64,000 nucleotides of DNA from NCBI RefSeq assembly GCF_037975245.1, contig NC_092583.1, forward strand, positions 15,471,264-15,535,263, read 5' to 3'. This stretch comes from Apostichopus japonicus (lineage: Eukaryota; Echinodermata; Holothuroidea; Aspidochirotida; Stichopodidae). Below the pieces are notes generated by a model. It did not search any database. It was not told where the DNA came from and worked only from the letters and a program-made list of their open reading frames with translations. Shown in pieces: positions 49,189-61,701 of this stretch (the stretch's first letter is position 1; each line of letters starts with the position of its first letter). The position numbers and the translations under genes are program-made.

Positions 49189-50236
49189 AAGTAATTGTCT
49201 GCCAGCATCAAGTCATTTTTTCCCCGCCAAAGTGATCCCTGCGGATTTTCTTCCTGCTATGACCTCTGTGTCCGGAACCTATCCGACATAAAAACTGTCA
49301 TGAAGTTAACAAGTCGAGATATACTGAGTTCTGTTTCCGTGATTGGCTATGTGATATCTCACCAGCCAAGGCGGCGGAAGAGGGTAACATCGGGAGGGTG
49401 TGGGGGGGGGGGGAGGTGACGCAGACTTGAAGGAGAAGTGGAACATGTGACTTTGATTTGAGAAGAAACTGCAAAGAAAAGATCCCACAAAATACAATAC
49501 GTTTGTGCATTTCTGCAAATCCCAGTATTTGAACGTTTTTGCAACAAACGACAAGTTTTAGGTACTATGTTCTCCCCCCCCCCCCCACTAAATTTATTTT
49601 AATATGCACACACATACACGCACACACACATATAGAAATTTTTATATATATATAAATATATATATTAATATTTATAGTTTTTTTAAAGAAATTTTCGTTT
49701 TCATATTAACAACTCCTGTTTATCACTAATCGTAAGCTTATGATGATAATTTCAAATTCGATGTTGCAAATATCCAGATGTCATATGTAATATGATTATG
49801 ACATTTTTTTAAATTTATGACATGCAGTTCCTGTTTCTAAACCACATGGAATACATTTGTGATTATAAATAAATCACAGTAACCCATATGACCATCTCGT
49901 CGCAATCATTTTGTCATTTATTTTTCATTCAGTAACATTTATCTTTTCCATATGTAATATAATGTCTTGCATAAAAGTATAGGAACGCATTAATAAATGT
50001 TTCATACAAAGATTAAGTGATCATGAGAGCTTTTTTTTCTTTGTTGCTTTATTAACCTGTAAGGATTGATCGGGGGATATTCTAAGAAATCGTGTTCGAC
50101 AAGTCTTTAAGCTGCAGCAATTAGTCATATTAAAGTAACATTTTTAATCTTCACTGAGTAAAGGCAAGGATTACAACCATCCACGTCCGACATAGTTTAT
50201 CGAGAGAGCAACTGTCTGATCTATTATATGAACTGA
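49189..50236. other. intergenic, no gene seen
   Basis: Contains G/C runs (49398-49412, 49575-49587), a (CA)n/TA-rich patch (49605-49680) and AT-rich sequence. Confidence 0.45.
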
Positions 50237-50340
50237 TATATATATATATATATTATATATATATATATATATATAATATAAATATATATATATATATATT
50301 CTATGTGTGTATGTTGTATGTTTGTATGTATGCATGTATG
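50237..50340. repeat. TA and TGTA microsatellite
   Basis: An interrupted (TA)n run is followed by GTATG/TGTA repeats. Confidence 0.93.
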
Positions 50341-50883
50341 CAGATACAAACCTAAATTCCCTTTACGACTTGCAAATAGCGTAATCCGTGGCAACTTAAT
50401 TCCGTGCTTTGAGTCAATCTGTAATGGGAGAAGGATGTTTTCGCACTCCCTGTCAATTTCTTTACATCTAATATTTAACAATTTGAAGTGTAGGAAGAAT
50501 TTCTACTTGTCAAATGATGAATTAAGTATTCAGAAATGGTAATCCATGTGCGTATGTTTTTTGCCCTGCTTGTCTCTCTTTTCAAGTGAAAGTATAGAGA
50601 CACAATTATACGTTTGTCAGATTAAAGTTTAGGCTAATTGCCACTTCCAAAAATGGTAATGCGATATCACAATGGAGTTCAAAATGTTACCTATTATGGT
50701 AATGTATTTCTTTCTTCAAGGCATGCTTTTAAGAATAAGTTTACAAAAATTGTCTATATCTTTTAGTACTAAGAAGAAATGCAGTTGTCTCTGTTTTAGA
50801 TATCTGTCAAAAATATCAAGACAAATTCGGGAACGAATGGTTACTATCCTAATGCATTGTTAGTCAGAGGCGACAGACTTTAT

Positions 50884-51156
50884 CTCATCTAAGTCATATG
50901 TTATAGGACAGCTTAGGCTACTTGACGTATAGGTATCTAGACTATAAGTACGTTATACAACCATATCCTATCCTATCACTAATATAACCAACGCTCACTA
51001 CGACCTCTCATAGCAAGTCTCATCTGAGTCATATGTAATAGAACAACTTAGGCTACTTGACGTATAGGTATCTAGACTATAAGTACGTTATACAACCATA
51101 TCCTATCCTATCACTACCATAACTCACGTTCACTATACAACCTCTCATAGCAAGGC
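50884..51156. repeat. 135-bp tandem duplication
   Basis: Copies are 50884-51018 and 51019-51153. The stretch CTTAGGCTACTTGACGTATA and the following 60 bp are identical in both. Differences are clustered at the unit ends. Confidence 0.93.
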
Positions 51157-52760
51157 TATGGGCTAATATAGCAATGCTGATTAATATTTATAAGGCATAT
51201 CAATTACGAATAGAATATATTGATAAATATATTTGCGTGTTCACAATCTACCCACCATTCTTATACTGTATTATTATAACTTAACAAGCGTAAATTATTT
51301 CAGGATTTTATGACAACTTGATAGCTTATATCTGGATCTACTTCGACTAACGTTTACATATAGGTTTAACTTCAGTAATACAAGTATACGTGTGCATGCA
51401 TACAGATAAGCGAGGCAAATCCATTGTTTTCAGCAGAGACAATGGATGAATATGAACATGGCTTGACCCATCTCATACCTCTGTTTGTCCCATAGAGTCT
51501 ACCATATAGAATTCACAAACAGGTATAGATTATGTTAAAATCAAGGGAAATCCATGAAGGTGTGCCTGATATAAATATAATAACAACCTCATCAATCATG
51601 AGGATTTATCCTAACTAAACTTTGGCGGGAAATTTGGCGGGAACATTTGTGAGGATATTATTAGATTATGCAACCATGCATGTATCCAAAACAAAACATG
51701 TTTCGTTTGCGATTGTATTTGGATGGTGAGAAAGGCAATGCGTACCTACCTCTGTTATAACAGTAAGAAGAATTCCATATTTTTTTAATTTTTAAACCGT
51801 AACCTAAAGGAACCAACCGGCTGTGTTTCACTTTATGGCCAAAACCTATTCAACCTTTGTTCTTTTGTCATATCAAAATATGAGACTATTGAGCATATTT
51901 TCTAGAATTGTCATTTTTTACCTCATGTTTTCTTCCGACTCTGAGGAGGGTAGCCAATTAATATTGTCAGGGGAAGATATCGTTTTGGGGGTTAAAATTT
52001 CTGTTTCTTCCAATCCCTGAGTAATTTCATAATGCACTGCAAATACAATTTTGTCTAGCCCTGTAAACTCGGCAACACAAACCCAGATGATAATTTGTTT
52101 GCTAAATAATTCAAATTTCCTCTAAAGGTTGAAAAGTCCCAATGTATTAAGGGCTTCTCGAATGAGATTCCACGCGCTCAATAATTTGGTTTTCGTCTTT
52201 TTTGATTAACCATGTATCTTCCCTTTCGCTGTGTCTGTTATAGTACTGTACCTCTCTGTTTTACAATGCATGTCGAATTTTTGCTTTTCCTTGACTGATT
52301 AATTCATTGACCATTACTTTATATATCGTCAAAAATTCAATAAACGAGATGGACAAAAAAAAAATGAAAGAATTTGAATTAGGGAGAAAGGGTGATTTCA
52401 TAGATAGAATTTAAATAATAAATAACACTAAAAATAGATGCATTGGAGTGGTCTATATACCGAAGGGGAAAATTTCTCCTTAGTCGGAACGCTTTGACCA
52501 AAGAGTTTCTTTCTGTTTCTTCATTTGATGACGTTGCCTGTCTTAATTATATTATAATTACTTTACTTGTCCTTCGTTTACCATCTTCTGTCGATGTCCC
52601 ACTGTGTCTTATAGATAATAGATTCGTCAGCAATTGGACGTGCGCTGTTAGATAGACACGTCAAGGCCGCCAGATGAGTCGGCTTTATTTAAACTGACAT
52701 TCTCTCTTTGAGAGGTACACAGTTTTGGAACTCTATACTTACCTGGCATATATATATAGA
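51157..52760. other. intergenic, no gene seen
   Basis: AT-rich. ORFs at 51823 and 52443 have no recognisable features. Confidence 0.45.
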
Positions 52761-52767
52761 GTCATCG

Positions 52768-52830
52768 TCAAGGTGTGGTGTAGCGGTTAGAGTGCCCTCC
52801 GCAGGAATCATATTATCTTGACCTATTCAC
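52768..52830 (+). repeat. possible tRNA-like SINE head
   Basis: GGTGTGGTGTAGCGGTTAGAG followed by TGCCCTCCGCAGG resembles the 5' half of a tRNA with an A-box. No B-box (GGTTCGANTCC) follows, so this is at best a decayed fragment. Confidence 0.35.
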
Positions 52831-53845
52831 AGAATCTTCCGTGGATTAAGTATTTCTGGTTTGCGAATTGGGGAAACGGGATTAAGTTCTGTTCTTTCAA
52901 AGGTCTCGAGAAAGAAAAAAAACTTCGTTCACCATGGGCCCCATGATGAATGGAGTGTCTTAAGCTCTCATTCAGTATTTGAAAAGGTGATGCACACCTG
53001 ACGATGATCACACAGTCACAGTCCCGATGCAAGGGGACAGTCGTTTGGTAGTTTGGTTTTCGTGCACAGGTTCTTTCCTGGGCGACTTTTCCTTAAAAAA
53101 AAGTATTTGAAAAGGTTGTCAGATGTTGTCAGAAGGTTTTCAAATGTCTTGTCTGTGGGATGCGGATGTTATATGAAAGTCACAGGAGCAGGAATGGGTG
53201 TGACTATTACACGTCTGATATGCATCTCACTGAAACTCACCGAAGAAGGGAGGCTAGATATATTCCGAACATTTAGTAACTTTATATCTAGAAGATCCAC
53301 AATCGAGATAAAAACCTATAAAACAAATAAACAAAACACGAGTTCACCTTCCCTAGTTATCAAAATAAGTAAACTAATCTGCTACACTACCCATTAGAAC
53401 ATTAACCAAAAAGATACATTATCTCCCTCCTCTTTCGTCCTTTTTCATCTCAAAGTGTTCTCTCAATTCAATCTCTTCTGTTGCCATGGTCTTAAACCTG
53501 GAAAGGATTCCAGCTTCCCAGATAAGTTATGATCAATGTTTTTACTACGACATAAATTTGTCCATGTATTTGTTTTCGGTTTGTTGTGAGGTTTCCATGT
53601 GATCGTCTGCACTGTGCAATTAATGGCGCAATTAGTGGAATTGCTATTATACCGTTCATGGTTTAATGTTTTATACGATACGGTATGATACTATCACTGA
53701 ATACCTGCTTCCCCCTAACTGGTAAAGAAGAAGTCAAATTCTCAGTTTTAAAGCAGGAATGAGGGTTCGACTCAACTTGAAGAACTTCATGATACAGAAA
53801 CAAGTATACTAAAGACATTAAAACACAGAACAATATTCAGTCTGC

Positions 53846-53850
<5 letters not shown>
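52831..53850. other. intergenic, no gene seen
   Basis: It includes a 114-codon ORF (53053-53397) with no recognisable domain and ordinary AT-rich sequence. Confidence 0.4.

Positions 53851-53877
<27 letters not shown>
53851..53877. repeat. (AT)n microsatellite
   Basis: About 13 AT units, 57 bp to the left of the inverted repeat. Confidence 0.95.
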
Positions 53878-53880
<3 letters not shown>

Positions 53881-53934
53881 TAGGTTGGCGTCTATCTTGG
53901 CGCAGAGTGCTCTATGTCCATTGGACAGAGCGGA

Positions 53935-54079
53935 ATATATGTTGATACTAGATGAGACTAGTGGAACACTAGTAGTTGTAACTCGGAGTTTCACGCTTTA
54001 TTGCGATCTTCAGACAACTCGTGAAACTCGTGAAACTCCGAGTTACAACTACTAGTGTTCCACTAGTCTCATCTAGTAT

Positions 54080-54089
<10 letters not shown>
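53935..54089. repeat. perfect inverted repeat, 61-bp arms
   Basis: Arms are 53935-53995 and 54029-54089, exact reverse complements. They are separated by a 33-bp loop containing GCGATCTTCAGACAACTCG. Within each arm, ACTAGTGTTCCACTAGT is itself a near-palindrome. The right arm runs into a 150-bp (AT)n tract. The lack of any mismatch suggests recent origin or ongoing gene conversion. Confidence 0.95.
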
Positions 54090-54146
<57 letters not shown>

Positions 54147-54156
54147 TATAGATATA

Positions 54157-54227
<71 letters not shown>

Positions 54228-54233
54228 TATATA
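54084..54233. repeat. (AT)n with GATA-type interruptions
   Basis: About 150 bp of AT dinucleotides with a few G substitutions around 54145-54162. Confidence 0.97.
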
Positions 54234-54916
54234 ACAATTTACTGAATTGTTAAGGAAGGTTCGGTCAAGACATTACCGCGTGTTGCTATGCACTTAGCTA
54301 TAGTTTTCTTGGATCATCAACATCCTCAAATATAATCGATGTCCTGATTTTTCAGCATTTCAGTAAAATAGAAGATAAAAATGTTCATTATTAACATAAA
54401 TCAAATATTACAACTAGCAGAGGTTCAAGTGATTACAGAACCGATAAAAAGTCCCTGAATTCTGCCATAAAAGTAAATTGCTGTCATAGGAATGAAAACT
54501 ATCACCAAGTGCGATCCCTCGGAAGCAGTTGAAAGGTCTGAGCACGTTTTATTCATAAATTGTGGAGTGTTTCTTATTTGAAGTGCATGCGTTTGCTTTA
54601 TCATGCAATGTTGAACTATTGTTAGGGATGCTAGTAAAAGTCTGGGTTATCCTTTCTTTGGTACTTTTGTGTTAAATAATTTATATTCTGTTTTTTTATT
54701 ATCTTGGCCATTATCTTCACTCGAAAGAGATTGTACAATGTTACTTTGGGATGTTTATGAACGCTGTGTATTTCTATGGTGAGAGTCGTATGGCTTGCTT
54801 ATGGTGTTAACACGACTAGATTATTTATTATTTATGTACATGTCTATTCGTATAGCTTTGGGGAAGAAATACAAGTAGACGCGTGTATTGAGTTCCGTGT
54901 CAAGATATATAAGGCG
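54234..54916. other. intergenic, no gene seen
   Basis: AT-rich sequence. Nothing supportable. Confidence 0.5.
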
Positions 54917-55232
54917 CTGTACGTAACACGCCGTCCTACTCCCGTCCCCTGGTACTGTACGTGACACGCCGTCCTACTCCCGTCCCCTGGTACTGTACGT
55001 GACACGCCGTCCTACTCCCGTCCCCTGCCTCTGTACGTAACACGCCGTCCTAATCCCGTCCTTGACTCTGTACGTAACACGCCGTCCTAATCCCGTCCTT
55101 GACTCTGTACGTAACACGCCGTCCTAATCCCGTCCTTGACTCTGTACGTAACACGCTCGTCCTACTACCGTCCCCTGGCTCTGTATACGTAACACGCCGT
55201 CGTACTCCCGTCCCCTGGTACTGTACGTAACA
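54917..55232. repeat. GC-rich minisatellite, 37-40 bp x 8
   Basis: Units of CTGTACGTAACACGCCGTCC followed by TACTCCCGTCCCCTGG start at 54917, 54955, 54993, 55031, 55068, 55105, 55142 and 55181, with a partial unit at 55221. The first three are nearly identical (period 38), and the middle three share a 1-bp shorter CCTTGACT variant (period 37). It is much more GC-rich than its surroundings. Confidence 0.96.
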
Positions 55233-55539
55233 GAGCGTTGCTGAACTATAATATATGTCGCAGTCCTAATTGAAGGGGGGGGGGTATGATGTTAAACGGT
55301 GGTAATGAGGTAATGATGTTGGGTGGGGGAGGCAATTGACCCCCCTTAATCCCCTCACTCCACTAATCAGATTCAAACGGATATACAGGTGAAGACCAAT
55401 CTGATTAAAGGAAACATTACAAACATTGCATGATTTTGTTCAAGATTTTTATCTGTTCAGAAAACGATATAATAAAATGGAATACACTGAAAATGAGAAA
55501 ATTAATTTCGAGATATCTTATAGAATCATTACTTGAAAA

Positions 55540-55540
<1 letters not shown>

Positions 55541-55629
<89 letters not shown>
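55541..55629. repeat. (AT)n microsatellite, ~44 units
   Basis: Pure TA tract. Confidence 0.97.
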
Positions 55630-55631
<2 letters not shown>

Positions 55632-58154
55632 CGACAATTTCAAACTATATGTTATAGGGAAGTTATATAAAATACTGATTGTGGGATTCTAGTTCTATAC
55701 ATCAACATTTAAGACAAAACGTTTTCAGTCAATCAATTTTACTAAGAGAGAGAGTAGTATATTTTGTAGTAAAAAAAAAAACATCTTCATTTTAAGTGTA
55801 ATACAAAAAAAACTGAATTTCGATAAAAAAAAATTTTAAAAAAATTATTTGACATAATATAAATTTATTGTCCTATCTCAAAAAGATTCGTACTTTTATT
55901 GAGCTCTTTGCGAAAAGCCCTTACTCGTAAATATATAATAAGTCGACAACTCATTTTTATTGAAGCTTTCTACTACTCAACGGTGTCCGCATATATGAGT
56001 AATGAGTATAATAGGAGCTCTTGACAACAAATAATAAATTAAGCAATATAATTCGAAGAGCCTGCTTGGTCTTTGCAATTTGTTTGCAACAGGATTATTT
56101 CTGTCCACCTTTCAATAAATTCGTTAATTCATTTTGTCTTTGGTACAGGGATGCTTTCTAATTTTCTAAAAAAAAGAGAGGAAATGGTTAGTTTTATGGC
56201 ATGTCCCTTCCATAATGTAAGCAATTTTTTTATCTTGTTTTTGAACATTTTCCAATTCCTTCTTCGAACTTCTTTTTTCCCCCATTTTATTTCTTTAAAA
56301 TGGCACAACGTGACCTCAGTGATACTGACTTAAAGTAATATATTGGACTTGGAATGAAATAATGACTAAAAACTTGAATTTCATATAAATCTTTATGATT
56401 TTTCACATTATTGAGATGAATAAAACATGAAAATATTAAATGAGAGTACGGACGAGTTGTTAATTAATTAATATTTATTATTAATTCATTAAAAACAAAC
56501 ACATCGACTACTGGTACTGAGGAAACAAAGACAATGTTTTAAATAAATAAATGAATGAATACAAAATTCGTTCTAGCATCTCCATTATTTTGATAATCAA
56601 ACACAAAATCGACGAATTGTTTCCATCGTGAAATCACATATGTGTCCATTTCCTTTCAATAAGAGTTCTTTACCTTACTTGCTATAATCCAGCGCAATAA
56701 AAATGCATGAAATGAAGGGGAAGAAAATCTTTCATCATATTTTTGCTTCCTTTTAACATCAATTATATGCTCCAGCTCGACTTTCTACGTGAAATAAACG
56801 TTTTAATATGTAAAGTCGCAGGGCTGACTGGGCCCCACATTAAGTGCCATTACGTGTACCGTTGAAAGGTAGTAAAATTGTTCTTCATTATCATTGAGTT
56901 TTGAAGTTTTCTTGCAGATTTTATTCATTAGTGCGTTCATTATATGGTAGTCCTCGATTGGTTGGATTTCTGTGACGTCATTAACGCGATTTGTTACTTT
57001 CCTTAGTTTTTGTTAGAATTAGAGTACAGAAAATGATAGTTCACAAGGTCATCCTACGTATTCTATTATATTTTGGGGAGCAAAGAAAGAAAGAAGGATT
57101 AAAAGAAAAATACGCACGCACAGAAAAAACTGATTAGAGAACAATTTAACAGCCGAGTGTTTTTGATAAAAACAAACAAGTCCGAAATATAATGTAAGGT
57201 CAACGAAAAATATTGAAAATGGTTTAAATAATAAAGAATGATGCGTGAGCGCATTAATATATTGTAATTATAGCATATTACAATGCTTATAATAATAAAC
57301 AGCCTTTCACAAACCTCTTTATGGTTCGATGTTTCATATAAGTATATGTAGCAGGTTACTCATATCACGTGCATGTACGTACACAAATGATACTTTGTGT
57401 GCAATATTTGATGGTTATTTTAGTTATATTAGAGATCATGTGAGCACGAATTTACAACCGGAATCTCTCTTGTAAAATATTTGTCAATACTGACTGATTT
57501 GGCAACAGCCGAGTTAGGGATGTAATCTTGGGAATTGATCGGCAAAAATGTCTTTCCTTTTCTTAATAACGTCGAAATCATTTATTATTTATTCCACTAA
57601 GGACGACCATATTTCTATACAAATAATTTTTGAACTTCTAAATGCAGAGATTATTGGCAAATAAAGAAGACACATTCCAAATGTATCACATGAAACGGAT
57701 AAATTAATAACAATATAGTAAAATAAAAGCTTTCGAAGAAAATCTATAACCTTAAAGACATCACATACCAATGTGATGCAATTCGTGGAGTATCCGAGTT
57801 ATACGAAGGGTTTATCTGTTAAAAGATAGTTTCAAGCAAAAAAAGTGTCATATAGTGTTAGAAACAGTACAAAGATATGAGGTTTACAAGAAACATTGTG
57901 CATTCTCCTCTTGCAAATCATGGCTTCACATTATATCTACCACTGGAATGTCCCTTTAATCAGTAAGTATGACCGGAAAATCTGCCCGTTAATGGTAATC
58001 AAACACACTGTCACCTGCTTGGACAGAAATGGCCTTGCTTAATACTTGATGTTTATTTCCTTCAGAACAGTTAATGCAGCTGGTTTTTTGTTGATACTAT
58101 TTAGCATAGGCCAGTATAAGTCTTCAGTTTAATGAGGTACAGTGAAATCTTGAT
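55630..58154. other. intergenic, no gene seen
   Basis: Very AT-rich. An isolated TTAA-ended word (ACTGGAATGTCCCTTTAA, about 57942) resembles the right end at 35137-35154. No gene is supported. Confidence 0.5.
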
Positions 58155-58207
58155 CGTCCACACAAGTCCACACAAGTCCACACAAGTCCACACAAGTCCA
58201 CACAAGT
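58155..58207. repeat. 10-bp tandem repeat, about 5 copies
   Basis: CACAAGTCCA is repeated head to tail without mismatch. Confidence 0.97.
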
Positions 58208-59988
<1,781 letters not shown>

Positions 59989-60397
59989 ACATTAAGTGAT
60001 CCGGGTTTAAAAATTTATATTTATACACCTCATGAGACACACTGCCAGAAGATAAATAGGTCACGGTGTGAAAATTTAAAATATACCTTCCTTAGAGAAC
60101 AATAGCAAAGGGATTACATTATCATTAAAATTGGATTGGCCTCTGGAATTAAAAGGCGTCAAGTGTTTGAAATGAAGAGAGGACGAACATGTTTTTTTTC
60201 TCAAACGAGATATTATTGCGCAAAGAAGAAAATAAACCCTTAAACTTTTGCTGCCAATTTGTCTTTCGTTATTGTCTTCAATATTTCCACACTTTTCATC
60301 ATTTTCCACTTATTTGTGACGTTTTCTTCAAAATCTTCAAAATTTTATCCCACCAGAAGAAACAAAACTGGTGAAGTAAAGATGCTCTCTGTACTTA

Positions 60398-60790
60398 TAT
60401 GATTATAACTTTGTTACATGTTCAATGTTACTAGTAGTAATTTGGTCATCACTTGATTACAGGTTCGAAGTAACTATAGTTGTAATATGGTCATAACTTG
60501 TCCAAGGTTCGAGGCAACTAGTAGTATGTCCATAAGTTGTTAACGGTCAAACTAAACTAGTAGCATTATGGGCATAACGTGTTCCACGGTCAATGTTACT
60601 AGTAGTAATGTGGTTTATAAGTGTTACGGATAATTCACAGTAACTAGTGTTTTGTGGTCATAGCTATCGCAGGTTCAGCGTTACCAGTAATTATGCCATG
60701 ATTTAGTACAAGTTAAAAGTAGTGAATATAGTAGTAATATTGTAATAACATTTTACAACTTCAAAGCAACTCGAAATAACTCGTGTTAGA
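60398..60790. repeat. degenerate minisatellite, ~50-60-bp unit, ~7 copies
   Basis: The pattern TGGTCATAACTTGTTACAGG, then TTC, then AAGTAACTAGTAGTAAT recurs with considerable divergence. The best units lie at 60400-60620. Confidence 0.8.
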
Positions 60791-61667
60791 GAATTATTCA
60801 TCTGAACACTGACGATTACATTTATTGGCATTCTACAAAATTGCAACCACAATTCTCACAGTGACACGTTTTTTTCAGAGAAAACCTGTCGCCATACATT
60901 GAGATAATGCGCAGAATCAAGAAGCGCAATCACTATGGTTATATCGCTGACTGAGTGGGCTAACTAAAGATATTGTATTGCGCCGAAGGCGCCTTAACAA
61001 ATTTCTGGGACTAATCTATATACTGTGTGAATGTTCCGCAAAATACATGAACGAACACAAGCCTACACAAGATATGACGTCACAATGCAAAAACGGAAAC
61101 AGTTCGCATAGATTAGAATAATTTGCATATTAACTCACTGTACGTATTAGTTTTGCATTTTTATTTGATATTATAGTTGAATAATGTTTTGACATGGTTA
61201 GTCTGTATTTCAAAAGTTGGTCAGAAAGATTTCAAATTTTGATCATTTCTGTAAACCAGTACTGTCGCAGTGGTTTCATATAGCCATATATCGGCAGGGG
61301 TAAACTGTTAAATAGCATGGGAGGCTCATGTAATATTTGTATGTTTATGTCGCTCCTTGGAAAAAGTTAATGCTCACAACGTGATATGTGTATACATTTA
61401 CAAGACTGATCAGGAATAGTAAACAGATATTAGATCATTTATAAAACTAGGGTATGAGTTTGTTACATTTTTCTTAACACAACTCAAACGAGTAGGTTTA
61501 TATCTTTCAAACTTCCACTTATTCCTTGCATGCAGTGTTTACGATACCTGTCGTGCTAAGGATATCAGTGGAAACCTTCATGAAAAAGGATTATTCTGTA
61601 TACCAGCAGAAATACCAGTGACGTTATAATTGTATTTTTCTTCGTGTGTCCATAGATCTACCAGTAG

Positions 61668-61670
<3 letters not shown>

Positions 61671-61697
<27 letters not shown>
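61671..61697. repeat. (TA)n microsatellite
   Basis: About 13 TA units. Confidence 0.95.

Positions 61698-61701
<4 letters not shown>

Noticed and set aside
53053-53397. 114-codon ORF
   Set aside because: No domain or hydrophobic pattern of a known family, and no supporting signals.
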